Assembly (NCBI GenBank): GCA_018907035.1
Contig: JACCIC010000001.1
Location: 6,185,001-6,249,000 of the forward strand
Length of the DNA: 64,000 nt
Direction of reading: 5' to 3'
Source of the DNA: Sycobia sp. Sy_11
Taxonomy: Eukaryota; Arthropoda; Insecta; Hymenoptera; Epichrysomallidae
Part shown: positions 25,854 to 39,739 of the stretch, in pieces
Numbering within the stretch: the first letter of the stretch is position 1
How the letters are laid out: the number at the start of each line of letters is the position of its first letter
Translations under genes and position numbers: made by a program
The notes under the pieces: generated by a model
Databases searched by the model: none
The model's input: only the letters and a program-made list of their open reading frames with translations
Told to the model about the DNA's origin: nothing

Positions 25854-25999
25854 CAACGTCCCCACAAAGTCGGCCTCTAACTTTAGGGCTTCTCTGGCCC
25901 CTGCGATCTCTGTCCCGCCTACCCACAGACGCAAACTCACCACGCCAACTTTCCCCGCGCTCTGGAATAGCGGAATAGCTTTCCTTTTCCGAGGGAAAT

Positions 26000-26004
<5 letters not shown>

Positions 26005-26051
<47 letters not shown>
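26005..26051. repeat. (TA)n-(TG)n microsatellite
   Basis: About twenty TA units ending in three TG units, beside a CGCG-rich patch. Confidence 0.95.
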
Positions 26052-26053
<2 letters not shown>

Positions 26054-26325
26054 CAAAGGGCGCGAGAGGAGACACACTCGGCGCGCCCGCGCATTTCGGC
26101 AATAACTTTGCCGCGGAAGCCTATTCCGCGCGCGTCTTTATCGCGCGCGTCATTTATATATATCCTTATATAGCGGCCTTGCGGCGCGAGCACGAGGTAA
26201 TTACCCGCTTCGCCGCCATTAGCATATCGAGGCGATAAATAGCTGGCTTTTGTAAGTCGAAGGGGAAGGGGCGGGGGCTGCAGCCGAGTGATATTTAGGA
26301 TTTTAGCAGAGCCATCGGGAGGAAG

Positions 26326-26330
<5 letters not shown>

Positions 26331-26402
<72 letters not shown>
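26331..26402. repeat. (AG)n microsatellite
   Basis: Seventy-two bases of AG with one AGA slip near 26388. Confidence 0.97.
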
Positions 26403-28200
26403 ATTCAAGGTTGGGGTGTGGAGGATCGTCTTAACGTATTTAAGAGAAAAGTTATGATATTGTCTCATTCGCGGATATATCGGTTGAGAACTCCGAGTAT
26501 GATTATGTATTTTTATATAGGCTGATTTGGCTTTTTCCCGCTAGAAAGTCTAGGATAATTCTGGAAATGCTTATAGGCCATATTTAGTGCTGAAGGTACT
26601 TTCTATAGCTTGCAATCGTCATACGTGAGAAAAGTTCACGGTTTTGCCTTCTTTAATTTACTCGTACAAATATGGCTCATTAAATTCTTTGATATAACTG
26701 TTTTACCATTCAGTGCAAACATTTTTCCCTCCTAACATAAAATTCTAAGTTGAAAGAAGTATTTCCACAGAATCGTTAGAAAATGGATCGAGAATATTGT
26801 CTAAAGTTATTTGCTTTTATACCTAAAAATAACTATAAAATACAGGTTTAGTTATAATTTACTGCTATTTTGTGGTTTTACGTAATCGCACTCGTGTTGA
26901 TACTGATGAAAACCATAGACCAACTCCGGTTTTTGAATAATTTTGAAATTAACTTTCTTATTATAATCACTAATAATATCTCACTAATACATATTTGCTC
27001 AAAGATGAAATGTGAGAAAATGTTGCATTGTGCTATCAAGTACATTATTCCAGTGATGTTGAATAAATCCAATTTAAATACTATACTGTTAAAGACGCAA
27101 TAGTTAGTGCAGAAAGAACACCTACTATGTAATCATCCTTGAGTACTCAAGTCTGCCTATTGTTTCTCACGAATGTGTCATTTACGACACACTCTTTCAT
27201 CATTATTATATTATTTCTATTCAATCAGAATTTTCTGCCGTCATAACCGTAGAACTCAATAAATTTTCATAAGAAAACTAATCAATTACATTTTCTTTAT
27301 TTTTAATGATTTTGAAATTGAAGCCAACCGCTTGAACATTTATACAACGTATTATTTTTTATAAGACTTATTTCTTATATATTTACCGAATAATTGCTCG
27401 ATTTCTATTATGAGACTTACAGAGTTTAAGCTATAAAGGTAGAATTACTATATAAAAAATATAATTTCATAATTTCAATATAATATTCGTTCTATGAAAC
27501 ATCTTAAACTATATAAATGAATTTTCTAAGTATATTCGAAAATAGCTTAATTCACGAAAAGATCGACGGCATCTTTCAGTAATATAGTATAACTACAAAA
27601 GGTTTTTTTGATTAATCTACCATAAAATATTAAATATTTAATGATCCGCACAGTGAATTTTCATTTAATTTATTATGGAAAATTCGTTTATTATTGCGCA
27701 GTATCCCACATTAAGGGAATGAAAAAGAAAAAATAGCTCCTAGTACACAGCTATATATTCAATAACTCATTAAATATGTAGCAGTCAAGTATGAAAGAGG
27801 TATCATTTATATTCAACAAACTCGACTGTCGGACTCGATCGGCGTTAATACACAATTGACGTTCGCGCACTTCGAAGAGTTTCCCAGTGCCACTAGCTCG
27901 ACGTAATGACACAGCGAACGGCAGGGGGGAAAAGTACGAACCTATACCGCAACGATACACCTGCATGAATTTTGCAGCCCCCCCTCTCTCAGCCTCATTA
28001 ATATTATCCGTTTCGGTGTGTACTTAAAATATACATTCATATAAGTATACCCCCTCAGTGAATTCAGCGACAGTATCCCGAACGAGTCACCGAGAAAATC
28101 ACCGTAATTACATCTTCATTTCATCCCCCCTGACCACCTACTCGAACTTATTAAAACAAATTGTCCCAACTTAAGGAAGCACTTAGCCGCATTTTCGTTG

Positions 28201-28201
<1 letters not shown>
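26403..28201. other. AT-rich sequence without a gene
   Basis: Open frames on both strands at 26870-27103 overlap and neither is recognised. Confidence 0.65.

Positions 28202-28252
<51 letters not shown>
28202..28252. repeat. (TA)25 microsatellite
   Basis: Pure run. Confidence 0.97.
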
Positions 28253-28255
<3 letters not shown>

Positions 28256-28348
28256 AGACGAAAAAACACGCTTGGACGACGACTCCCCATCCCTTGCACC
28301 AATTACTCCATCGGCGGGTATTATACTTACCCTAACGGTGTGTCCAAG

Positions 28349-28350
<2 letters not shown>

Positions 28351-28397
<47 letters not shown>
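28351..28397. repeat. (CT)n microsatellite
   Basis: Pure run of about 23 units, 98 bp after the (TA)25 array. Confidence 0.97.
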
Positions 28398-28401
<4 letters not shown>

Positions 28402-28454
28402 GTTTAGTCCGTATCGCGAGCACATACGCACTTCCCCTGCCTACATCCTTAGCG

Positions 28455-28529
28455 ATATATATATATATATGTGTTTATCTATGTATGTATCCATACATAT
28501 GTATCTATGTATGTATGTACGTATGTATA
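28455..28529. repeat. (AT)n plus imperfect (GTAT)n
   Basis: Eight AT units, then GTAT/CTAT/GTAC tetranucleotides. Confidence 0.85.
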
Positions 28530-29286
28530 GCCAAGTGCGCGAGGTCGATCGCGGCGCGATCTGCAAATTACAGGGAGGATGTGTGCCAGACCGCCGTTTA
28601 CCTACAGGATAATTGCGTTCACGTACGTACGTATATGGCGGAGCATGGACAGATGGTTTGAGCCTGAGTGCGTATTGTGCTTGCGTGTACGTGCGTATGT
28701 GCGTTTTGTACTCCGCTTTCTTCACTCAGGAAATACGGGATAAAAATTGATATAAACGAAGATTATTCCAACTAAAGCTCTTTAAAGATGAATCGACTCT
28801 GATGTGAAAAACCATTTCTTCTTTTTCACATTTGAATAACTTTATTGCAAATAATATTGAAATAATAAGTTGTACGGAATTTCCAATATTTCCTGGACAC
28901 AGTTTTTCAGTTATTTAAATATTATTTTAGTGAACATTCATAATGTATGGTTAGACGACTTGTCTAAACATAAATTTTAATTCACTCCGAAACCAAATAA
29001 ATGTATTGTTTCCATTTTGCAACGCAAGTATTCATAGAAAATTAATTTATAAACAGAAAGCCAGTCTTGCAATTTTTGTTCGAGTTAGTTAGTTAATATA
29101 GTTTTTTATAAAAAAAAAAAATTATTCGATCAGACTGATCGCGAAAGAAGCCGGTCAAATCGAATGGCATCAAGTTTATAGCCCCCCCCCTCTTTCTCTG
29201 ATGCTTCCATATCCGCACGAACCGATTTACGAGGGTCTGCGCACACGGATTATGACGCAATAAAAATCAGTGCGATTTGAACGTAG

Positions 29287-29287
<1 letters not shown>

Positions 29288-29361
<74 letters not shown>
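29288..29361. repeat. Compound (AT)n-(AC)n microsatellite
   Basis: About 25 AT units passing directly into 11 AC units. Confidence 0.97.
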
Positions 29362-29804
29362 TAAATATATATGCGCAACGGGCTAAAGGTTCGCGTTATT
29401 ATTATTACCGCGAGTCACTGATTTGGCTTATTTAATCCGTTGTAACGGGAGCGGGTGCGAGGGGCGCGGATTAGACTTTCAGGTTGCCACCCTTCCCTTC
29501 ACTCCTCCTCGAGCGTTGAAGTTTATGGCTGGTAAATGAAACGGGTGCATTATTATTATTATTACTGTTACCATCATCGTTCGAGGGTGGAGTTTCGTAG
29601 CTTCCCGCGGATTTTCAGAGAACGAATTGCCCGGCCTCGCTCTACGCATGCAGGCCGGAGGGCCGTGCCGTAAAACTGATAATAATATTGATATAACTCA
29701 GTTTTATCGAGACAGTTAACGGCTCTATTGGGTAGTAATTAATGCCGTTAATTTTATCGCCGCCGTTATGTACCCTGCTTATACACATGATCCTCCGTGA
29801 TTTC

Positions 29805-29807
<3 letters not shown>

Positions 29808-29848
<41 letters not shown>
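29808..29848. repeat. (AT)n microsatellite
   Basis: Pure run of about 20 units. Confidence 0.95.
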
Positions 29849-29851
<3 letters not shown>

Positions 29852-30925
29852 ATTGGATGAGAAAGAATCAGCCAATTTATCAGTTTTAATTTATCTTTGT
29901 GTGCGCGGCGCAATCGAAGGAATCCAGGAAAAAAGCCCTCCCAATTTTCCGCGTTAGCCTAACGGCCCGTTTTCTCCCTCTTCACCCATACGAGCCCGTT
30001 GAACACATGCTCCATCTCTGTCTATCTCTCTCTGTCTCTCTGTGTGTCTCTCTGATTCTTTCGCTGTTTCTCTTTAAATTCCTTCCGTGGTTTTTCACCA
30101 CATCCTAGAATTTAGCTGATATAATATAGTTAAGTACTCGCCAAAACAGTCGAGTTAATTATTGCGCACACACGCGGACACTTGCTGGAGTATAATAATC
30201 TAGTAAGATTATTATCATATTTTCCTATTGAACCATATGAGAAAGCCGGAAGGTTTTCCGATTGCGCCGGGCTTATCTCAGCTAGGGACAGTCCCCGGAC
30301 ATTTAGTGTTTGCGATTGTGTTTTCAGGTCAGGGTCGAGTCGGCTCTCGAAGAGGTTGATTTTTTATTCTTCTGCTCTGACTGGTTGTGCCGTTGACATT
30401 AATATTTAACGAACGCCGGAAGTTTTACGGATGTTGTATTTTTAACGAAATGAGTTTGCAGTGGAGGGCTTTAAATATATTCAGAACGTTATGGATGAGC
30501 GATATTCTTAATAATAATTAAGATACATTTATTGGATTCCCATTAAATTTTTAATTCATTACGGATGTCCAACTTTAGATTGATGTAATTGAAACTCGAA
30601 TTTAATAAATGCTATCAATATCCAATAAATTCATTTTTTACTTATTATTTCATCTACTTCCAGAATTTTATTATACTATAAGAAACTGATAGATCACTAT
30701 TAAAAGTATCGAGTAATTAGATTTTCTAATAAAAAAGTCACAAATAAAGTAATTACATGAATTATTTCTCGATACTATTTTGTTCATTGGAAGTATTGAT
30801 TTCACATATACAGACTGTTTTGTCTCTTCAGCAAAAAGTTCAATTACAAGTATGTGATGAAAATGTTAAATGAAAGAAAAGATCTCCATAAATGTTGATT
30901 TCGCGTAGCTGTTCAACTAGTCAGC
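29849..30925. other. Sequence without a gene
   Basis: 29880-30410 is moderately GC-rich with a short unrecognised frame; the rest is AT-rich. Confidence 0.6.
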
Positions 30926-31160
30926 TTCAGTTGGATCTTAAAGAATATTAAACGATACAATTGAAGCGTAAATTATAATCAATTTAGTGTTCAAGGTTAA
31001 TTAACGATCAATTGTTTCGAGTCTTCCGGTCAGATTAAAGAAGCATATGAAATAAACTTGGTCATCAAGGGCGAATTAAAAGTCAAATAAAAAATGATGT
31101 TCATAGCCTTCAAATTACAGGCTAATTACAATAACCCGTTTCTCAAGGTCTGATTAAGAT
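30926..31160. repeat. Degenerate minisatellite, period about 30-40 bp
   Basis: A TCAAGGTC..GATTAA-like core recurs at about 30926, 30961, 30991, 31025, 31064, 31102 and 31143. The clearest copies are TCAAGGTTAATTAA, TCCGGTCAGATTAA, TCAAGGGCGAATTAA and TCAAGGTCTGATTAA. Sequence between the cores is poorly conserved. Confidence 0.5.
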
Positions 31161-31944
31161 TATTTTCTTCGTTTAATCCTTGCCGAAGTCTAAAGAATTC
31201 AATACTTTTACAGCCACTTTTCCCTGTATGTTCACAAAATATTATTACATGTCCATTTGAAATCTATCCCTGTACTTTTTATTGCTTAAAAAGCTTGACT
31301 TTACTTACAATAATTCATAAATTGAATTTCACTCGTATAAATGAGTAGCTTGGAAATCTTTTAGTCAGTATGGGGTAAAAGAAATATTATATCTGTATTA
31401 GTTACCTTAACTTATGTTTGAATAGTTAATTTAATAAAACAAAAATAATAAATAACAAAAACTAATTTTATCATTTTTGCTTAATCAGCAAAAACCACCT
31501 ATTTTGGATCAACATTCCTCTTTAGAAATAAAAATAACCTCGAAAATTTCGCCACCCAGCCTTAAATTCTTCTCGCTTGTAAACATTGTTAAAAAGAATG
31601 TGTTCGTAAAACGCGCAACGAATGGAATCCCGTATCTATAACGGGCGAAAGCGGCAACAAAAATATTCACTCCGCATCGCTGCCCCACCTCCCACCCAAA
31701 GAAAGAACCGCGAACGTGTGCGCATATATAAAAAAGAAATCGACGCAGTTATACGCGGAGCAGGAGAGCGAAGTAGTATAAATTTAAGAAAAGTATCAAT
31801 AAGTAGTTGGCAAGCGGATAGACCGGCCATTAAAGTCCTCCCCTCCCACCCATCTGGCTTTTCTTTACGCGCTGTAGTATCGTCCCCTTCCGGCGCCGAC
31901 TGGTCGCCATTCGCGGCAGGGCGTGCGGCGTCACCTCTTATATA

Positions 31945-31947
<3 letters not shown>

Positions 31948-31989
<42 letters not shown>
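31948..31989. repeat. (AT)n microsatellite
   Basis: Pure run of about 21 units. Confidence 0.95.
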
Positions 31990-31991
<2 letters not shown>

Positions 31992-32109
31992 AGAAAAATA
32001 TCACAATTAATCGGGGGCTGCCGGGCAGGAAGCGAAAATCGCCTAAACCGCCTCATCCGGGTCACTTCGTTATCTGTATCCCCCTATCTCTCCCTCTCCT
32101 CGCTTGCTG

Positions 32110-32990
32110 CAATTAGCGCATGAAAATTCAGGCCGCTCTCACGCGCGGCTCGTCGCCGAAATCAAGGAAATGTCCTCCCTCCTCCTCGCCCCTCATATCG
32201 GAATTTCCCGACGCTCGAGCGCGAGACGACCTAGCGCGCCCGGCGTAACAGCGTCAGATTCGACATTTGGCTGCTTCCCCAGGCCACCGCCGTCACCGTC
32301 GACCCCTCGCGCCGCATTCATTTCCGTACTTTAATAACGCCGCTAATCCGAGGGCGCTTGGCCGGCGCAGCCGCGCCCCCCCCCACCCCGAAATACTCGC
32401 CGCGAAATTTTCGCGGTCGCTGGTATATTAGATATTTCCTCCCCTCTGCATACGTTTAAGTGCGCGTGGCCGTCGTAAAGCGACCCTGCGCTTCCATTGT
32501 CCGCGAGAGACCTGTTTATCGTTTCTGTATGCGATATAGCGCGAACGTAAAACTGCTATAATCGTGCGCCGGACGCTTGGTGTGCCTCACCCGCGCGCTG
32601 GCGCCTAGGAGGTACGGGAGTGTGTGCGTGTATGTGGCTCTGTGCGAGACCCGCGCGCCAGTGCCCCCGCCCTCTCCCCCGTCCTCGCGTTTTAAATATC
32701 GACGTAATTTTCTCCGGCGCCTGCCTGCGGTTTTCTCTCCGCCACTCCCTCCCGCGTCTGCTCTTGCTCTTCGCTTTGTTTTTCCCGTATTTACAGAATG
32801 TTTGTGTAGAGGGTCGGGCCGGGGGGGGGGAGATGTCGGTTCGACGAGCGGCGGGCAAGCTCCGAGATTTTTTATTCACCTCCTATGGGGAGAGCGTTAA
32901 GAGTAGGAGATACTGCTCTGATGCTCTGGGACTCCGGTGGGATGAATTCTTATGCGTATAAAGCTACGTGCGAGCGCGCGAGCTTGTTTG
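32110..32990. other. GC-rich island ending at the 33003 splice-like junction
   Basis: Dense CpG, several pyrimidine-rich tracts and a G10 run. It is the largest GC island of the upstream intron and ends about where a CAG|GTGAGT junction lies. It could be an alternative promoter and first exon; no TATA box or Inr can be assigned with confidence. Confidence 0.45.
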
Positions 32991-33010
32991 TAATTCATTA
33001 CAGGTGAGTA
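32980..33010 (+). promoter_or_regulatory. Candidate recursive splice site, or donor of a missed exon
   Basis: TTGTTTGTAATTCATTACAG|GTGAGT places a consensus acceptor directly against a consensus donor at 33003/33004, 8.9 kb before exon A. The pyrimidine tract is weaker than at 11614. A 40-codon ORF (ATG at 32885) reaches the junction leaving two bases, which is the phase exon A needs. The site could therefore be the donor of an alternative first coding exon instead. Confidence 0.4.
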
Positions 33011-34469
<1,459 letters not shown>

Positions 34470-34559
34470 CGTACTGTGGTCTCGCACGCGTATGCAGTCG
34501 ACAAAAAAGTATGTTATGTAAGTTAATATCTCTGCTCCCTTCCCCTAGATATACGTTAA

Positions 34560-35040
34560 TCGCGCACGCTCCGCGAATTTTTCCACGAGCGCGGAAAGAG
34601 AGCGCCTGCTCATCCCACCCGCGGAAAGTTAATTAAATCGAAAGCGAGTGCGCCGCCGCCAATTATCCGTGCCCCGGGGCCCGATTAACGCTCGCGCGCC
34701 CGTGCGACCGACCGCATTCCGAAGCCAGGGAGAACGGCAAAAGAGGTCCTCCGAATACGAAGTTGGTGGCGATTATATACTATATATATATCGGGAGGTT
34801 GGAGGGAGGGAGCTGAATTTAGCCCAACCGGACCACGTAGCGACGAAGTCGCTCTTATCTTCGTGAGGCGGGGGGGGGGGGTAGAAATTGTGCCAGCGCG
34901 GCCCGATCGATTCGCCGACCGTGCGATCGCTCGTCGATTATCGGATTTAATAAGCTTTACCGAGCGTCGCCCGCTTTATAAAGCTGCGAACGTCGATTTT
35001 CGTGGAATTCAAGCACAGTTGCGAAGAGTCTGTCACTTTT
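34560..35040. other. GC-rich island
   Basis: CpG-containing DNA after the tripartite microsatellite, including the G12 run. No recognisable ORF. Confidence 0.45.
34870..34881. repeat. Poly(G) run of 12
   Basis: Twelve consecutive G in a GC-rich island. Other runs of 10-11 G or C lie at 32821, 40057, 41732 and 44486. Confidence 0.95.
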
Positions 35041-35467
35041 TTTTTTAAACCTCGTACTATCCGTGGGGTCGGCAAACGTACGTTTAGTGGGATTTTCGTT
35101 CCTTTTTTTGCTGTTGCGTTTTTTGAAGGCTAAATTGAATAATGCGAGAGTTCAGCGGTAATTGGCGAGTGTCGGTTTGATTCCAGCGAATTCGTTCGAA
35201 AATTTCAACAGTTTCGAACACACGCGAATCGTTGCTATACGGTCGACTTTGAGGCGCAGATGAAACTAGGGGAATTGACGATTAAAGACAATTAAGATAG
35301 ACGCCTAGTCCATTAGAATTTGCCAGTTCATTCATGTGGAAATCTAATTCAATTATTAATTTAGTTCGTAAGTAGGTTAGTAAGTTAGTAGAAATATAGT
35401 ACCGGTAATTCAGTAAATTATTATTAGGATTAAGATTAAATTGAAAATTTCACTTCGATTAAGTTTT

Positions 35468-35469
<2 letters not shown>

Positions 35470-35531
<62 letters not shown>
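35470..35531. repeat. (GA)n microsatellite
   Basis: AG run with one AAAG interruption near 35490. Confidence 0.95.
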
Positions 35532-35535
<4 letters not shown>

Positions 35536-36085
35536 CACGACGATTTGAATTTATTTCCGATATCATCTCTGTTGATTAAGAATCCACATAGCAATTTTTC
35601 TGAAAACTAAACTTGAACTATACAATACTTCCTTGAAGCACAATGAGATAGGAGTGAAATTTGATTATAAATTTAAATTCGAATGCTCGAGATACCTTTT
35701 TATAATCGATATTTTATACATTAATCTTCTGAATAACTTAGCTCACAGTTCCTTTTGCCATTCGCTGTACTTTATACGCAAACTTCAAACGACTCACAAC
35801 GAATTACCATAATTCATGCGATAAATATTAATCAATTGAAATTTACGTAATAGCCAGCCGATCCTTGTGGAGGCAATATCTTGTACTTTATCGGACGACG
35901 GGAATGATTACATGTTTAGATGATATAGATATGAAGTCTTATCTAATGCAAATATTCGTGTAGCTTGAAAAACATGAAATATTTCATTGTACGTTGTAAG
36001 CTTAGAATTATGCGCACGACACACTACTGCCCCCTTTATTTACGAGATTGAAATAATTATAAATTTTTATGTGTATTAACACGCA

Positions 36086-36139
<54 letters not shown>

Positions 36140-37575
36140 TTATATGGATTTTATAAAGATTTGGCTTCAAGGATTTTTTTAAAGAGCAACTCGTTTTTCA
36201 ATTTATAATCGATCTCATCTTTCAGTATAATGACTTCAATTACGCCTTACGTTCTCGGTGTCATACAACAGATCTGGTCGTCGCACTTTCATAATGAACT
36301 TAGAATTCTACTAATCTTAAATATGCTATTATTAAGGTTGATTACGTTATACCACTTGAACCCCGAATCAATTTCAACACCATTTTATGGCTCTCGTGGT
36401 ATAAAATATAGTTCAACACTACTAGAGCATTTAATTAACCTCCTAAGTATATTCTCACAAGTATATTCCCACTATATACGTATACGTCTCTCGCACTCGC
36501 ATTGTAATTTACGTATGATTACGATCGGCTGTGTGTGAAGTCAATATTATCTCAGATAGAACATAAAGTAGATAAGCATGTACTAAATCAATTTCATAGA
36601 TGCGGACGGTGTAGTCGATCGAAAAACATCGTATGTTCTTTCAATGTATGTATCGTGCTTGTTCTTTCCTCATTCCGTCTGCAATTTTTAGACAACGCGT
36701 CGCTTCATTAGTTACAGTTTATCTCTGATTAAATGCATCATACTTCTTAGGTTTTAACTTACGTTTGTATATGTGGTGTAATAAAAGTAAGGGCGCCATG
36801 GAATAACTTTCCAGGGTCCCTTTAATCCAGGAAGTAAACGATACAAAAAGTTCTCCGGTTTCGTCAAAGAAGTTGACTAATAACCTTGAGAAATTTATAT
36901 TTTCGTAATAAACCAAATGCTGAACCTATTTATCTTCTAAATTCGTGAACATTTTAATTACTCAATCATGTTTGGTTAAAGTTGAACTTGATATGATCTT
37001 GACAAGTCTTGGGTGTCATTAAATAAAACAAATTCAAATAGGGTTTTCCATTCCATAAATGAAAGAAATCTGTCAATGAGTTTCAAAAATAATCTAGGGG
37101 ATAAAGCCAATTACAATTATATTATTCAATTCGTTTGAGCAAACCAAAAGTTGTTCAGAGACATACTGTTTTTCTTCTATAACAACCTGTACCACAAAAT
37201 TACGATTAGAGTATAAATGCAAATTGGTAGTATTATGCCCCATCAAGCGTCAGAACTGTGCTGAATCGATCAAATCGTACAAAGACAAAGAGTCGATAGT
37301 TAAGAGAAAAATTAAATTATCCAATCCACATGTATATATGTATACGCATTATCTAATTACGCAATTAATTCTGCGCTTTTATAATCGTGAACGAATCAAC
37401 GATTAATCCTATAATAATGCAAAATAAGACGCAGACTCAGTATAGTCCGAGCTCACAGCTGCTTTATTTCCATACAAAATTTTACAGATTACAGAGGTGG
37501 ATAACACACGCGCGCGCTCGCGGCTACCGGTTTGACTTTTTGAATAAGTTAACAAGGCTTGTCTCTCTCCTTCCC

Positions 37576-37578
<3 letters not shown>
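35532..37578. other. AT-rich sequence without a gene
   Basis: Frames at 36230-36538 (+) and 36719-36916 (-) are open but show no family resemblance or splice context. Confidence 0.6.
36090..36136. repeat. (AT)n microsatellite
   Basis: Pure run of about 23 units. Confidence 0.95.

Positions 37579-37617
<39 letters not shown>
37579..37617. repeat. (CT)n microsatellite
   Basis: Pure run of about 19 units. Confidence 0.95.
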
Positions 37618-37621
<4 letters not shown>

Positions 37622-39371
37622 ATCGCCAGAGAATTTATTTACACCATTATCCGGCAAATAACTGGGACCCTATATAATTAAACCGTCTCGCGTATGTGAA
37701 ATAACGGTGTTTTTTCGTTTTCTTTTATAATTAAAACCGCGGGCGCAAAAAACAGTCGGCCCACAGCGCGCCCTTCCCTCTTCGACTGTCTCTTTCGACC
37801 CGGCGAGACGCGCGGCGCGCACACGCGGGCGCGAGACAAGAAAATAGCCTATAATTAAAGTCCGATCCATCAGCCCAGGGTGGGGGAGAGTCCCGAAACG
37901 GTGCAACTCCCTCCCCCTCCCTTATTCCGGCCGGGATCTCGCGTGATTCTCTCTCGATAAGGAAGGCAGAGGAGAGGAGAATATAAAGCGTCGTTTACCC
38001 GCGCAGTCTGAGTTTAGTTCGTCCGATTAAGAAGGTTTCTTTGTGTAAACAGTGGGGGCGAAGGCTTATCAAAATAAAATTTCCATAATATTTGCATACA
38101 TATGAAATAATTAAAAATTAAAGAAGAAAAAACTTGATGTATTAATAGTATTAAAGTATAATCGTTGGTCGCCTACAATTACAAGTCAGGTTCAGCAAAT
38201 TTCAAATAACCGATCTGAAATGGTTGACGTCAACTTTTAGAATTTCTTTTCGAAGTCTGAAAAATATGATTATATTCTTCGCTGCTTTCCAAAAAAAGGT
38301 TTGGTGGAATGATCTTTTTTTCTCAAACTGCGTCTTTTTTAAGAAAAAGAAGTTCTGAAACATAAACTTTCTTTCGACCTTATACTTTTTTTACATTTCT
38401 TTTACAATTTTGAAGAGCGTTAATTACGAATTACAGCTCATATTGGAAACAATTTTTAAAGTTGGACGACACATTTAATAAATTTAATTTTGAATGATAA
38501 ATTTTTTTTTTTTTTTTACACATTTACTGTGTAGAATGTATTCGAATAAGCATCATTGGAAAAGATGGGCGAGTGTGAATTAAGTAATCATGATTTCATC
38601 GTGGAGCCCCTAAAAAACGGGGGCTACTTCACCTTTCGGTTGCCTTCCCGTAACTTTCGACTCTCTCTTGCAAGTTCCCGGTGAACCCCAAGCTTGGACG
38701 AATTATTCGGCGCAATATAATTCGAGCCGTGAATTATTATTATCGAGGAGTTTTCCGCGCGCGAGCTCCGAATTTTCAGCCGGTCGTAAGTTTCGAGCGA
38801 CCTTTATTGCGCGCGCACACACATACATACACAGTCATACACGCACAAACTATCTTTTTGAAACTGGTGTGCAGAATTGGGTACGGAGCAGATTGGTGTA
38901 AATTTTCGAATGATGAAAAATCGTGATATTTGAAAAGATAACAAATTTTGATTCGTATAATAATATAAAAAAATGGCTGCAGGAACCGATATTTATTATT
39001 AATTCTAAGATACTGTTGGAGTTTTAAATTATAGGTATTAAGAATGTACAATATATATATATAAAAACAGTCTGGATTTATTCCGTTATATATTAGTGTA
39101 TGTAATGTATAACAAATGTTGATTAAAAATAAGTGTCATTCATTTATTTTATTTTTTATTAAAACCTGGAATAATTAGTAATAATATTACTAATTAACAA
39201 TGTTTGGTCTAAGAAAAAATGTACAATTATGATCTACAACAAAGTTTTCTTAAATATTTCTACTCCTGAATTATGAAGATTAATTATTTTATATTCATAT
39301 AAAATCTGCTTTATTCTCTCATTTAAACTGATGGGTTGCTGCTTAAAGATTTATTATTCTTTGTCTCCCTG

Positions 39372-39376
<5 letters not shown>
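37618..39376. other. GC-rich then AT-rich sequence without a gene
   Basis: 37730-38010 and 38580-38830 contain CpG-rich patches; an uninterrupted T run lies near 38502-38517. Confidence 0.6.

Positions 39377-39430
<54 letters not shown>
39377..39430. repeat. (CT)n microsatellite
   Basis: Pure run of about 26 units. Confidence 0.95.
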
Positions 39431-39432
<2 letters not shown>

Positions 39433-39739
39433 TTTTCTCCGTATTATTGATATTTAATAACCGAATTACTGTTTGAATGAACTAATCTTAATGATTTAGA
39501 ATTTAAAAGACTTACTAATGATTTATCACAGAGTGTGATTTACTGAATCTTCTTCTTTTATTATCATAATTAACAATTGTTATCATTGTACTATTATATT
39601 TCCTTTACCACGATACATACAAAATCATTGCGTCTGATTCTAAATTTCTATCGAATTACCCTGTGATAGTTTCGAGAGCTTTTCTCCCGCTCTCACAGCA
39701 GCACATAATTTCATATAACACCCTCTACATCGGACAAAT

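Noticed and set aside
36719..36916. Minus-strand 65-codon frame that reads moderately like protein
   Set aside because: No known motif, no good splice sites around it, and ordinary length for chance in this composition.
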